Assembly: GCF_004745485.1 (NCBI RefSeq)
Contig: NZ_RHFG01000029.1
Location: forward strand, 1-49,971
DNA: 49,971 nucleotides
Reading direction: 5' to 3'
From: Brevibacterium sp. S22
GTDB taxonomy: Bacteria > Actinomycetota > Actinomycetes > Actinomycetales > Brevibacteriaceae
The notes under the pieces are model-generated. The model did no database searches. It was not told the origin of the DNA and worked only from the letters and a program-made list of their open reading frames with translations. Position numbers and translations under genes: made by a program. This document shows, piece after piece, positions 18,826 through 26,853 of this stretch. How positions within the stretch are numbered: position 1 is the stretch's first letter; each line of letters begins with the position of its first letter.

Positions 18826-18852
18826 ATGATGGCGCGGTGGATACGACCATGA
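18826..18852 (+). CDS. Possible 8-codon leader ORF upstream of the lactate regulator
   Basis: A strong Shine-Dalgarno (GAGAAGGAG, about 18811-18819) is followed by ATGATGGCGCGG, encoding MMARWIRP with a TGA at 18850-18852. That TGA overlaps the ATG at 18849 as ATGA, a translational-coupling layout. The regulator itself has no good ribosome site of its own. A real peptide is not proven. Confidence 0.3.
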   Translation: MMARWIRP

Positions 18853-19634
18853 ATGATGACGCGAACGCGGTCCGCCCGAATCAGACCGCCGGCACCGAGG
18901 CGACCGCGAGCCCCGATTGGACGCCTGTGAACCGGCCGAGCACCTATGAGCTCGTCATCGACGCCGTCGAAGAGCAGATCATGGCCGGCTCACTCACTGT
19001 CGGTGACCCCCTGCCCGCCGAACGGGATCTGGCGACGAAGCTCGGCGTCAGCCGGGCCAGCGTCCGCGAGGCCCTGCGAGTCCTCGAAAGCCTTGGTGTC
19101 GTCCGCTCCTCAGGAGGGTCGGGTCGCGGGGCGGGAACCTTCATCGCCGCGATGCCCTCGGCCGCCCTCACTCGCTTCCTCCGCCTCCATGTCGCTCTGG
19201 CGAACTTCAGCATCGACGATGTGACGGAGACGCGCATCCAACTCGAACGCTCGAGCTCGGTCCTCGCGGCCGCTCGCGCCGACAAGGATTCGCTGGCTGC
19301 CATCAATGCTCAGCTCGCGATGATGGACACCCCCGGCATCAGCATCGACGTCTTCAACGACGCGGACACGGCGTTCCACGTCGCCATCGCTCAAGCGGCC
19401 GGCAATCAGCTGTTCTCCGATCTGACAGGTGCGATCCGCACCTCACTGCGCAGGTCGATCTTCGCCTCCTTCAACAGGGTCGACGATCCGCAGGAGCTCA
19501 TGTCCCGACTGCAGGCTCACCACCATCAGATCCTCGAAGCCATCATCGCCGGCGACACGGATGAGGCGGCGCGGGTGACCGAGGAGCACATCCGCTTCGC
19601 CGCCGCGGCGCTTCCCGGGCTCACCGAGGCCTGA
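18849..19634 (+). CDS. lldR: GntR/FadR-family transcriptional regulator, probable LldR
   Basis: The 261-aa protein has a GntR winged helix (YELVIDAVEEQIMAGSL, then LPAERDLATKLGVSRASVRE and ALRVLESLGVV) at about residues 30-95. An FCD ligand-binding domain follows, with metal-site residues typical of lactate-responsive members (ADTAFHVAIAQAAGN and HHHQILEAIIAGD). Divergent orientation from lldP-lldD and a FadR-type operator at the lldP start support an LldR role. A GTG at 18837 is an alternative start, but the ATG overlaps a leader ORF stop. It ends just before palindromic repeat A. Confidence 0.85.
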   Translation: MNDDANAVRPNQTAGTEATASPDWTPVNRPSTYELVIDAVEEQIMAGSLTVGDPLPAERDLATKLGVSRASVREALRVLESLGVVRSSGGSGRGAGTFIAAMPSAALTRFLRLHVALANFSIDDVTETRIQLERSSSVLAAARADKDSLAAINAQLAMMDTPGISIDVFNDADTAFHVAIAQAAGNQLFSDLTGAIRTSLRRSIFASFNRVDDPQELMSRLQAHHHQILEAIIAGDTDEAARVTEEHIRFAAAALPGLTEA

Positions 19635-19650
19635 GCAGTCCCATCCCTTG

Positions 19651-19706
19651 CTACCTGACGGGGGCTCAGCAACCTTGCGCCAGGTTGCTGAGCCGCCGTC
19701 GGGTAG
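19651..19706. repeat. Palindromic repeat A, complete copy (possible bidirectional terminator)
   Basis: A 25-bp stem (left arm CTACCTGACGGGGGCTCAGC plus AACCT) with one mismatch and one G-T wobble encloses a TGCGCC loop. The tail TAATTAAGTGGGG continues to about 19719. It sits between convergent genes, 13 bp from the stop of the RND gene and 16 bp after lldR. It closely matches 23658-23713 and the half copy at 103-137. Confidence 0.85.
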
Positions 19707-19719
19707 TAATTAAGTGGGG

Positions 19720-22700
19720 TCACTGCTCATCGGATCGCAGGGCCACCTCGGCGGTCTCTGCTTCGATCCTCTCCTCATCGGCTGCCCGCTTCGCCTCTCT
19801 CTTCTCCGCCTTGTGCGCCGTCCGGACCTCTTTGCGTCGTTCGACGAGGAGGTAAAGGGCGGGCACGAGGATGAGGGTGAGCACCGTCGACGAGGTGAGC
19901 CCGCCGATGACGACGATCGCCAGGGGCTGTGAGATGAAGACTCCCCCGCCTGTGAGCCCCAGCGACATCGGCACGAGAGCGAAGATCGTCGCGGCTGCGG
20001 TCATGAGGATCGGACGCAGACGCAGCCGAGTGCCGTGGACGATCGCGTCCATGAGGTCCAGACCGTCCTCACGCAGTTTGTTGATGAGGTCGATGAGCAC
20101 GATCGCATTCGTCACGACGATGCCGATGAGCATGAGCAGACCGATGAGCGAGGGGATGCCCAAGGGTGTGCCCGTGATCAGCAGGAGCAGCACGGCACCT
20201 GTCGCGGCGAAGGGGATCGACACGAGCAGGATGAGCGGCTGGACGAAGCTGCGGAACGTCGCGATCATGACAAGGAAGACGAGCACGATCGCCACGGCCA
20301 TGGCCGCCCCGAGCTGGCCGAAGGACTCTGCCTGCTCCTGGCTGGCACCGCCGACATCGAAGCTGACTCCGTCGGGCAGATCCATGGTCTCCGTCAGGTT
20401 CGTGGCCGCAGCGGTGACCGATTCCAGCTGCCCGTCCACCGGGGTCGCGAACACCGTGACCTGACGGTCCCCGTCGGCGCGGTCGATCGTCGCCGGCGTC
20501 TCGGTCCTCTTCACCTCCGCGATCTCGTCGACGGTGATCGGGTCGCCGGTGATGTCGGGGATGGCGGCCTGCTCATCGGCGAGGCTCTGTTCCTCCTCCT
20601 GGCTCTGCTCCTGTTCCCGCTGGCCGTCGACGAGGTCGTCGATCGCGTCATTGGCCTCCTTCAGCCCTTTCTCTGCCTGCTCGACGCCTTCGCGAGCCTG
20701 CTCCACCTGGTCGGCAGCCATCTCATCGGGGCTCGGTGCAGGCGGCGGATTCTCCGCATCGCGCAGCGCCTTGCGGGCCTCCTCGAGCTGATCGGCGGCA
20801 TCGTCGCGGGCCTCGCGCGCCTGGTCGAGCTGCTCGGCCGATTCGTCGGCGGCCTTGCGTTTGGCCTCCTCGGCGCGGGCGTCGGTCTTCTCCTCCACCC
20901 GGTCGGTGGCTTCTTCCTGGGCGTTCTGCGTCTGCACCTCGGTGACGGGCAGTTCGAGGGCCCGGATCTCATCGGGGGTCGCATCCTGGTGGGTCGGGGC
21001 GAGGAAGATATCGCGTTCCTTGCCTTCCATCGTCAGCGTTCCCGCCTCGGTGCCGTGCAGGGCTGCGGCGATGGCCTGTCCGACCTCGGCCTGGCTGAAG
21101 CCGTAGTCGGCGGCCTTCTCCCGATCGACGTCGACCTCGATGACCGGCTGGTCGGCGGCGAGGTCGTTGCGGGCGGTCCGTACGCCGTCGGTGTCCGCCA
21201 TCGTCGAGGTGACTTCGTCGGCGGCCTTGCGCAGCGCGCCCAGGTCGGTGCCCGAGAGCGTCACCTCGACGTCCTCGCTGACGGACCCGCCGGCGTCCTG
21301 GACGTCGATGTCGCCGGCGTCCTCTCCGAGGTCACCCAGCTGGGTGCGGAGTCGGTTCGTCGCGATCTCGGCCTCGGAGTCCTCGGCGAGGGTGACGTTG
21401 AACTGGTTCTCGGCTCCGGATTCCGGGCCGTTGACCGTCGTCGAGTAGGTGTCGACGTCCGGGTCGTCGCCGAGGACTGCCTCGACGCGCTTGGCGGCCT
21501 TGTCTCCGGCCTCCAGCGAGGCACCGGCTGGCAGGGTCTGGGTGATGTAAAGCGAGTTGGCTCCGGCCGAACCGAGCAGGTCGGTCTTGAGGAAGGTCGC
21601 GCCCATCATCGTGACGATGAAGATGATCACGGAGAAGACGATGGTCCGCCAGGGGTGGTGCAGGGCGGAGATGATGGCAGGCAGGCTGCGCTGCTGGAGA
21701 CGGTCGACCCGCCCGGAGGCCTCTCCGTCACCTGGTGCCGGTGAGACGACGGGTTCGACGGTCGCATCCGGCAGCAGGTCCTTGCCCTTGGCTGCGCGCT
21801 TGGCGTTCTTCTTCTCGATCGTCTTCTGGCGGCGTTCGGCACGAGCCACTGAGCGCCGATGCTGCTTGGCGGTCCACAGCTCGAAGCTGCGGTCGGTCGC
21901 GGCCTGCCGTTTGGGCGAGAGCGGCTTGGGGCTGCGGCGCAGGACCCAGTAGCTGAAGGCCGGAACGATCGTCAGCGCCACGAGGAGCGAGGCCAGCAGT
22001 GCCAAGCTGACGGTGACGGAGAAGGGGCGGAACAGCTGTCCCGCGATGCCGTCGACGAAGGCGATGGGCAGGAAGACGGCGACCGTGGTCAGGGTCGACG
22101 CGGTGATGGCACCGGCGACCTGTTTGACGCTGGCCACGATGTCTTCGACCGTCAGGTCGCTCGTGCCTTGGCGTCTCCTGATGTTCTCGATGACGACGAT
22201 GGAGTCGTCGACGACGCGGCCGACGGCGATCGTCAGGGCACCGAGGGTGAGGATGTTGAGCGTGTAGTCGCCGATCTGGAGACCGATCATCGCGATGAGC
22301 AGCGACATCGGGATCGAGATCGCGGCGACGATGGTCGAGCGGAAGGAACCGAGGAAGGCGAGGATGACGAAGATCGCGAAGATCAGGCCGAGTCCGCCTT
22401 CGACGGAGAGGTCATGGATCGACTTCTCGATCTCCGGCGCCTGGTCGAAGATCGTCGAGAACTCCGTATCGTCTCCGAGCTTCGGACCCACCCGGTCGAG
22501 GGTCTCTGCGACCTTGTGAGAGACGTCGACGACGTTGGCATCCTGATCCTTGGTCACCGAAACGGTCACGGAGTCCTTGCCGTCGGCGCGCGACAGGGAG
22601 GTCTTCTCGATCGAGTCGAGGTCGACGTCGGCGACGTCGCCGAGCAGCACGGTGCCGTCCGAGGTGCGCAGCGGCGTCTTCTCGATCTGTTCGACGGCGT

Positions 22701-23397
22701 CGACCTCGGTGCCGACTTCCACAGCCATCGAGGTGTCGCCCTGGCTGCTGCGACCGGCGGGGACGACGGCGCCGGAGGCTTCGAGTTCGTCGGGGACCGA
22801 GGATTCGACGACGTTCCTCTCCGCGACGTCCTCGGGCCGGAAGGTGATGGTGACCCGCTGCTCGTCCTGGCCGGTGACCTCGACGTTCGAGACTCCGCCG
22901 AGAGCGCGGAGTTCGGGGACGAGGTCGGCCTCGAGCCGATCGCCGAGGGTCTTCGGATCTCCCCCGGAGGCGGCGAACATCGTCACCGGAACGTCGTCCA
23001 TCTGATAGGACAGGACCTCGACGTCGGCGTCGTCGGGCAGCTCCGCCTTCGCTCCGTCCACGGCCGAGCGGATCGAGTCGGTCATCTTCTCGGAGTCCTT
23101 GCCGAAGGGCCAGGTCACCTCGGCGGTCATCATTCCCGACGAGGTGGAGGTGGTCACCGATTCGAGTTCGCCTATCCCCTCGAGCGCGGTTTCCACCGGT
23201 TTCGTCACCGTCTCTTCGACGACCTCCGGGGAAGCGCCGGGCACGGTCGCCTGCACCGAGGTGCTGGGCAGGTCGACCGAGGGCATCGTCTCCTGGTTGA
23301 GTGAGGTGGTCGCAACGACGCCGAAGACGGCGATCACGAGGGTGAGCAGTCCGACGATGAGGCGGTTCTTCAGACTCATCCGGGTGATCAGGTGCAC
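19720..23397 (-). CDS. RND-family efflux transporter with coiled-coil insertion
   Basis: The 1225-aa membrane protein has the AcrB/HAE-like layout: a first helix (NRLIVGLLTLVIAVFGVVA), a porter domain, helices around residues 335-490, a second porter domain and final helices ending near residue 1190. Conserved TM4 acid pairs appear as VGRVVDDSIVVIENI. Two features are unusual. There is a Lys/Arg-rich cytoplasmic segment between the halves (about 495-570) and a 110-residue Glu/Ala/Gln/Lys-rich coiled coil (about 829-940) inside the second extracytoplasmic domain. There is no membrane-fusion partner nearby. GTG start with GGAGG upstream. Substrate unknown. Confidence 0.9.
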   Translation of the reverse strand: MHLITRMSLKNRLIVGLLTLVIAVFGVVATTSLNQETMPSVDLPSTSVQATVPGASPEVVEETVTKPVETALEGIGELESVTTSTSSGMMTAEVTWPFGKDSEKMTDSIRSAVDGAKAELPDDADVEVLSYQMDDVPVTMFAASGGDPKTLGDRLEADLVPELRALGGVSNVEVTGQDEQRVTITFRPEDVAERNVVESSVPDELEASGAVVPAGRSSQGDTSMAVEVGTEVDAVEQIEKTPLRTSDGTVLLGDVADVDLDSIEKTSLSRADGKDSVTVSVTKDQDANVVDVSHKVAETLDRVGPKLGDDTEFSTIFDQAPEIEKSIHDLSVEGGLGLIFAIFVILAFLGSFRSTIVAAISIPMSLLIAMIGLQIGDYTLNILTLGALTIAVGRVVDDSIVVIENIRRRQGTSDLTVEDIVASVKQVAGAITASTLTTVAVFLPIAFVDGIAGQLFRPFSVTVSLALLASLLVALTIVPAFSYWVLRRSPKPLSPKRQAATDRSFELWTAKQHRRSVARAERRQKTIEKKNAKRAAKGKDLLPDATVEPVVSPAPGDGEASGRVDRLQQRSLPAIISALHHPWRTIVFSVIIFIVTMMGATFLKTDLLGSAGANSLYITQTLPAGASLEAGDKAAKRVEAVLGDDPDVDTYSTTVNGPESGAENQFNVTLAEDSEAEIATNRLRTQLGDLGEDAGDIDVQDAGGSVSEDVEVTLSGTDLGALRKAADEVTSTMADTDGVRTARNDLAADQPVIEVDVDREKAADYGFSQAEVGQAIAAALHGTEAGTLTMEGKERDIFLAPTHQDATPDEIRALELPVTEVQTQNAQEEATDRVEEKTDARAEEAKRKAADESAEQLDQAREARDDAADQLEEARKALRDAENPPPAPSPDEMAADQVEQAREGVEQAEKGLKEANDAIDDLVDGQREQEQSQEEEQSLADEQAAIPDITGDPITVDEIAEVKRTETPATIDRADGDRQVTVFATPVDGQLESVTAAATNLTETMDLPDGVSFDVGGASQEQAESFGQLGAAMAVAIVLVFLVMIATFRSFVQPLILLVSIPFAATGAVLLLLITGTPLGIPSLIGLLMLIGIVVTNAIVLIDLINKLREDGLDLMDAIVHGTRLRLRPILMTAAATIFALVPMSLGLTGGGVFISQPLAIVVIGGLTSSTVLTLILVPALYLLVERRKEVRTAHKAEKREAKRAADEERIEAETAEVALRSDEQ

Positions 23398-23657
23398 GGG
23401 TTCCTCCGGGCTTGGGGGTGTGAGCAGGGCGCTCTAGTGAGTCTTCCAAGCGACACGCCTCAGCGGATCGCCCGAAAGTAGTGAATGGTGTCCCCCAAAA
23501 GGATGATTTCTCACTGCCGCTCCCGGCAGGTCGATCATGACCGGTCGGTGGATCACGTTTCGACCCTAGAATCGGTCGCGGGTGCCCGGCACGGGTGTTG
23601 ACCTCCAGACACGCTTAAGGAAATACGGAGGATAACCGGAGGATCCCCTCCCCAGAA

Positions 23658-23713
23658 CTACCTGACGGCGGCTCTGCAACCTCGCGCAAGGTTGCAAAGC
23701 CCCCGTCGGGTAG
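23658..23713. repeat. Palindromic repeat A, complete copy
   Basis: 25-bp arms (left starts CTACCTGACGGCGGCTCTGC, right ends CCCCCGTCGGGTAG) enclose a CGCGCA loop, followed by the conserved tail CAAATTGGGGG. It lies 11 bp past the stop of the CobW-family gene, in the same orientation to a minus-strand stop as the other copies. The rest of the 327-bp gap holds only the RND leader and no other recognised signal. Confidence 0.85.
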
Positions 23714-23724
23714 CAAATTGGGGG

Positions 23725-24903
23725 TCAGTCGTGCAGTCGCACGTGGTGGAGGAGCCGCTCGGAGCGATCGTCTCGACGGCTGCCTCCTGAAGTCGCGGCG
23801 GACGCTCCTGCGGCGTCGCCGTTGAGCGCGGCAGTCAGAGTGGATTCGGCCGCCGCAGTGTCGAAGTCCTCACCGATGACGACGAGGACGCTGTTCGGAC
23901 CGCTGTCGCCCGCGTTCGAATCCGCAGTCGCCAGGGCAGGTCGGCCCGCCTCGGCGACGTAGACGTTCGGACCGACCGCCTGGACGCCGAAGCGGCGCTG
24001 ACCGGATCCCACGGCCACGAGCACGGTGCCTTTCACCCGGTACACCCCGGCCGGGAGATCCTCGACGAAGTCCATCACCGCATCTGGATCGGCGGGCCCG
24101 GTGCCGGTGACGGTCACCGACTGGGCATGACGATGGGGCACGGCATCCTCGTCGACCCCATCATCGCCGAGCTCGTCGGCGGCGGCCTCGGCATAGGCCT
24201 GCCGCAGGAGTTCCCGGATCGGCAATTCGGGCTGAATCGGGTCCTCGCCGACGTCGGAGCCGCCTCGGCGAGGGTCTCGGTCGGCTTCGCCGGGATCGAA
24301 GATCAGGGTGGGATCGAGCCGAGCATGGTGGGTGCCGATGACGATCACGCGCGGATTGCGTTCGTGGACGCGGGCGCGGACGGCTTCGACCGCAGAGTCA
24401 CGGTCAGCGGCAGGCAGCTGGTCGAGCTTGTTGACCAGCACCAATGTCGTCGCGGCGTAGCGGACGGGCGGCAGATGTGAGGTGTCGACGGTATCGAAGT
24501 ACATGGTGGCGTCGACGACGTCGATGACCCCGCCGAGGTGGAACCGATGGTGGCCCATGCGGGTGATCATCCGGGCCAGGGTCAGCGGTTCGGCGAATCC
24601 GCTGGCTTCGACGATGATCGCGTCGAGGCGCAGACCAGGGTTCGTCATCGCCACGAGCGCGTCCTCGAGTTCGGAGTCATCGGTCAGGCAGCACACGCAT
24701 CCGCCCGAGATCGACAGCGGCTCATCGACCTGGCCGATGACGAGTCCGGCGTCGATGTTGAGGTCGCCGAAGTCGTTGACGATGACGCCGATGCGAGCGT
24801 CGGGATGGCGCAGAAGGTGATTGAGCAGGCTCGTCTTTCCGGCACCGAGGTAGCCGGTGAGCAGGATGACCGGTATCGCCGGGCGGCGTGTGGTTCCGCT
24901 GAT
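23725..24903 (-). CDS. CobW/COG0523-family metallochaperone GTPase with apparent AUC start
   Basis: The open frame encodes a P-loop (LTGYLGAGKTSLLNHLL), the CxCC metal motif (GGCVCCLTD), LVNKLDQL for guanine specificity and a C-terminal CobW_C-like domain (GVYRVKGTVLVAVGSGQRRF). These mark a COG0523 zinc-type metallochaperone of about 392 aa. No ATG, GTG or TTG exists in frame between the TGA at 24952-24954 and the P-loop. An ideal AAGGAGG sits 4 nt before an ATC codon at 24903-24901, giving the start (M)SGTTRRPAIPVILL. Either AUC is used or this base is a sequence error for ATG. It is divergent from zur. Confidence 0.85.
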   Translation of the reverse strand: MSGTTRRPAIPVILLTGYLGAGKTSLLNHLLRHPDARIGVIVNDFGDLNIDAGLVIGQVDEPLSISGGCVCCLTDDSELEDALVAMTNPGLRLDAIIVEASGFAEPLTLARMITRMGHHRFHLGGVIDVVDATMYFDTVDTSHLPPVRYAATTLVLVNKLDQLPAADRDSAVEAVRARVHERNPRVIVIGTHHARLDPTLIFDPGEADRDPRRGGSDVGEDPIQPELPIRELLRQAYAEAAADELGDDGVDEDAVPHRHAQSVTVTGTGPADPDAVMDFVEDLPAGVYRVKGTVLVAVGSGQRRFGVQAVGPNVYVAEAGRPALATADSNAGDSGPNSVLVVIGEDFDTAAAESTLTAALNGDAAGASAATSGGSRRDDRSERLLHHVRLHD

Positions 24904-24995
24904 TGCGCCTCCTTGGTGATCGTGCCGGCCTGCTCGAAAGCACGGGCCCCGTCATCGGTGCGGGTTCCATCGTAGGGGTGAGTCGAACCGCCCGC

Positions 24996-25016
24996 TAATG
25001 GTAACGTGTTTCATTA
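24996..25016. promoter_or_regulatory. Candidate Zur box between the CobW GTPase and zur
   Basis: A 21-bp AT-rich imperfect palindrome with outer arms TAATG / CATTA and a TAACG core lies between the two divergent genes. It shares the TAACG core, on one strand, with the better palindrome at 26592-26612. Assignment to Zur is inferred from gene context. Confidence 0.4.
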
Positions 25017-25024
25017 TTTCTCTC

Positions 25025-25048
25025 GCATATGCACGTTCACGCATATGC
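25025..25048. repeat. Two GCATATGC palindromes, 16 bp apart
   Basis: Identical 8-bp palindromes at 25025-25032 and 25041-25048 lie in the 5' region of zur. The spacing is about one and a half helical turns. They may be a regulator site; no known factor is assigned. Confidence 0.3.
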
Positions 25049-25081
25049 GCCTTCGACAGGGACGACTAGGGAGGACTCCCC

Positions 25082-25489
25082 ATGGCAGCTCCGCAGAAGA
25101 AGACGCGCTCCACCGCGCAGAAGGCCCTCATCCGCTCCGCCCTGGAAACCGAGACCCGCTTCGTCTCTGCCAAACAGCTCCACCGACGCCTCGAAGACGA
25201 AGGCGCGAGTGTCGGCCTGGCCACGGTCTACCGACAACTGAACGCGCTTGCGCGCGGCGGCGACGCCGATACGATCACCATCGCCGAGACCCAGCTCTTC
25301 CGCGCCTGCTCACAGACCGAACACCACCACCACCTCGTCTGCGAGCGCTGCGGCACCGCCGTCGAGATCGACCCGCCGAGTGAGGACTGGATGCGTCAGG
25401 TCGCGGCGTCGAACGGATTCGAGATCACGCACCATGTGTTCGAGATCTTCGGCCTGTGCGCCGACTGCCGGGCCGCCGCGACCGACTGA
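25082..25489 (+). CDS. zur: Fur-family zinc uptake regulator
   Basis: The 135-aa protein has the Fur winged helix (FVSAKQLHRRLEDEGASVGL then ATVYRQLNALA). It has a His-rich metal site TEHHHHLVCERCG and a second cysteine pair CADCRA at the C-terminus, giving the structural zinc CxxC...CxxC. Flanking genes (two CobW-type proteins and a zinc-free L36) identify it as Zur, not Fur. The protein represses zinc-scarcity genes when zinc is plentiful. AGGGAGG stands ahead of the ATG at 25082. Confidence 0.88.
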   Translation: MAAPQKKTRSTAQKALIRSALETETRFVSAKQLHRRLEDEGASVGLATVYRQLNALARGGDADTITIAETQLFRACSQTEHHHHLVCERCGTAVEIDPPSEDWMRQVAASNGFEITHHVFEIFGLCADCRAAATD

Positions 25490-25512
25490 GGCCCGTGTCG
25501 GGCCGGAGGCCG

Positions 25513-26568
25513 TCAGCCTGGGTGCGCGGAGTGCCAGGCGGGGAACTCGTCGCAGTACTCCAGCCAGGCCATCGGGCCCGCCAGCAGCTCAGCATCGGTG
25601 AGCACCGCGCGCTCCAACGCCTCGGTCAGCCCCGCCTCGTCGAGGTCGATGCCGATGAAGGCGAGCTCCTGACCCAGCGCGAGCAGCTCGGCTCCTTCGC
25701 CGAGGTAGGGTCCTGCCGTCAGCGGGGCGAGCATGAGGCGGGTTCCCGTCTGATCCCAGTGGGCCGTCACATATGGTCGTGACGCCAGGCGCGCGAACCC
25801 CGCCGAGCGGATGATGCGCCCCCAGCAGCCTTCGCCGAGCGCCGCGACCAGCACCGCCTGCAGGCGCTGCGGATGGAAGGGACGGGCCTGCTCGTACCGG
25901 ACGCCGCTGGCGCGCTCGGCATGGTCAGGCGGAATGAACTCCGAGTTGAGGATGGCCGTCCACCCGGCCGAGGGCGGTCGCTGCCCGAAGTCCCAGCACA
26001 CGGGCTCATGCACCGAGCCTCCGTCGAGGACGAACCGGCGGGCCTCAGGGGCGAGATGCGCAATGAGGTCGACGGCTTCCTGCACTCCAGCCTCATCAGC
26101 CATCGCGTCGCCCTCGATCGGCCCGGCAGCCATCGCGCCGACCGGGGCCAGCAGAGCCAGCGTCGAGGCGAATTCGATCTGCGCGACGAGCCTGCCGCAG
26201 CGCTCCTCCGCCTCGAGGTCACTGCGAAAGCACATGAGGTCCACGACACAGACGAGGTCGCTGAGGACAGCCTGCGAATCGGCCGCGCTCAGCGCCCCGA
26301 TGACCTCCGGGCAGGCAGCGTCGTCAGCGTACTCGAGGACGAAGCCCCGGACACCTGCCGTCTTGCCGAGGAGGGCGACGAGGCGGTCAACGATCTCGAT
26401 GCCCTGCTCGGTCTGCTCGGCGGGCACGAAGACGTACCCGCGATTCTTCGCCAGCTCCATCGCATAGCGACGACGCTCGTGAGCGCAGAGTCCGACGACG
26501 GCGATCGCGTCGATTCCGGAGACGGCGCCTCCTCGTATCTGCTCGGCCCGTTCGGCTGGGTCCTGCAT
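25513..26568 (-). CDS. CobW-C-domain protein with degenerate GTPase domain (Mrf-like)
   Basis: Start ATG 26568 is preferred because GGAAGGA lies just upstream; an ATG at 26586 is also in frame. The 351-aa product keeps a CobW C-terminal domain (RYEQARPFHPQRLQAVL near 220 and WDQTGTRL near 275). Its N-terminal half lacks a P-loop: the place is taken by VVGLCAHERRRYAM, with no CxCC and no NKxD. In actinobacteria such proteins often sit with zinc-free ribosomal proteins under Zur; the mycobacterial example Mrf recruits a hibernation factor to zinc-depleted ribosomes. It is divergent from rpmJ across a palindromic Zur-like box, so a related role is inferred. Confidence 0.75.
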   Translation of the reverse strand: MQDPAERAEQIRGGAVSGIDAIAVVGLCAHERRRYAMELAKNRGYVFVPAEQTEQGIEIVDRLVALLGKTAGVRGFVLEYADDAACPEVIGALSAADSQAVLSDLVCVVDLMCFRSDLEAEERCGRLVAQIEFASTLALLAPVGAMAAGPIEGDAMADEAGVQEAVDLIAHLAPEARRFVLDGGSVHEPVCWDFGQRPPSAGWTAILNSEFIPPDHAERASGVRYEQARPFHPQRLQAVLVAALGEGCWGRIIRSAGFARLASRPYVTAHWDQTGTRLMLAPLTAGPYLGEGAELLALGQELAFIGIDLDEAGLTEALERAVLTDAELLAGPMAWLEYCDEFPAWHSAHPG

Positions 26569-26591
26569 GCGCTTCCTTCCCGTCATGGCAT

Positions 26592-26612
26592 AGTATTATC
26601 GTTAATAATACT
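26592..26612. promoter_or_regulatory. Zur-box-like palindrome in the divergent rpmJ / CobW-like promoter
   Basis: Perfect 8-bp arms AGTATTAT and ATAATACT with a 5-nt CGTTA spacer. It sits in a 50-bp AT-rich gap between two divergent genes of the zinc-scarcity response. Function as a Zur operator is inferred from size, symmetry and context. Confidence 0.65.
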
Positions 26613-26636
26613 CATTCTCATTAAGGAGTCACACTC

Positions 26637-26759
26637 ATGAAGGTTCGTCGTTCTCTGCGTTCGCTGAAGTCCCAGCCCGGTTCACAGGTAGTCCGTCGGC
26701 GCGGACGCGTCTATGTCATCAACAAGAAGAATCCTCGGTTCAAGGCCCGCCAGGGCTGA
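26637..26759 (+). CDS. rpmJ: 50S ribosomal protein L36, zinc-free (C-minus) paralogue
   Basis: A 40-aa protein starts [20 protein letters not shown] and ends [10 protein letters not shown]. It is a clear type-B L36. The zinc-ribbon cysteines of the canonical protein are absent, marking it as the C-minus form that replaces zinc-binding L36 during zinc starvation and frees zinc. AAGGAG is 8 nt upstream of the ATG. The gene is divergent from the Mrf-like CobW protein with a Zur-like palindrome between them and close to zur. Confidence 0.93.
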   Translation: MKVRRSLRSLKSQPGSQVVRRRGRVYVINKKNPRFKARQG

Positions 26760-26853
26760 GCCGCCGGCGTTGCAGCGACACCGAGCGATGAGATGATTCG
26801 TCGCGCCACCGGGCCGCCGGCGAGGAGCTGCGCCCGCCGAGAAACTGCGCGAC

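Noticed and set aside
21859..23304. Long open frame (481 codons) antisense to the RND gene, and similar ones antisense to lldD, recQ, serS and the YhgE gene
   Set aside because: High-GC shadow frames: composition is Arg/Asp/His-rich, no domains, no ribosome sites, and the opposite strand encodes well-conserved proteins.
24722..24970. 82-codon frame starting at ATG 24970 upstream of the CobW GTPase
   Set aside because: It is out of frame with the P-loop and its translation is Arg/Pro/Ser-rich without any motif.
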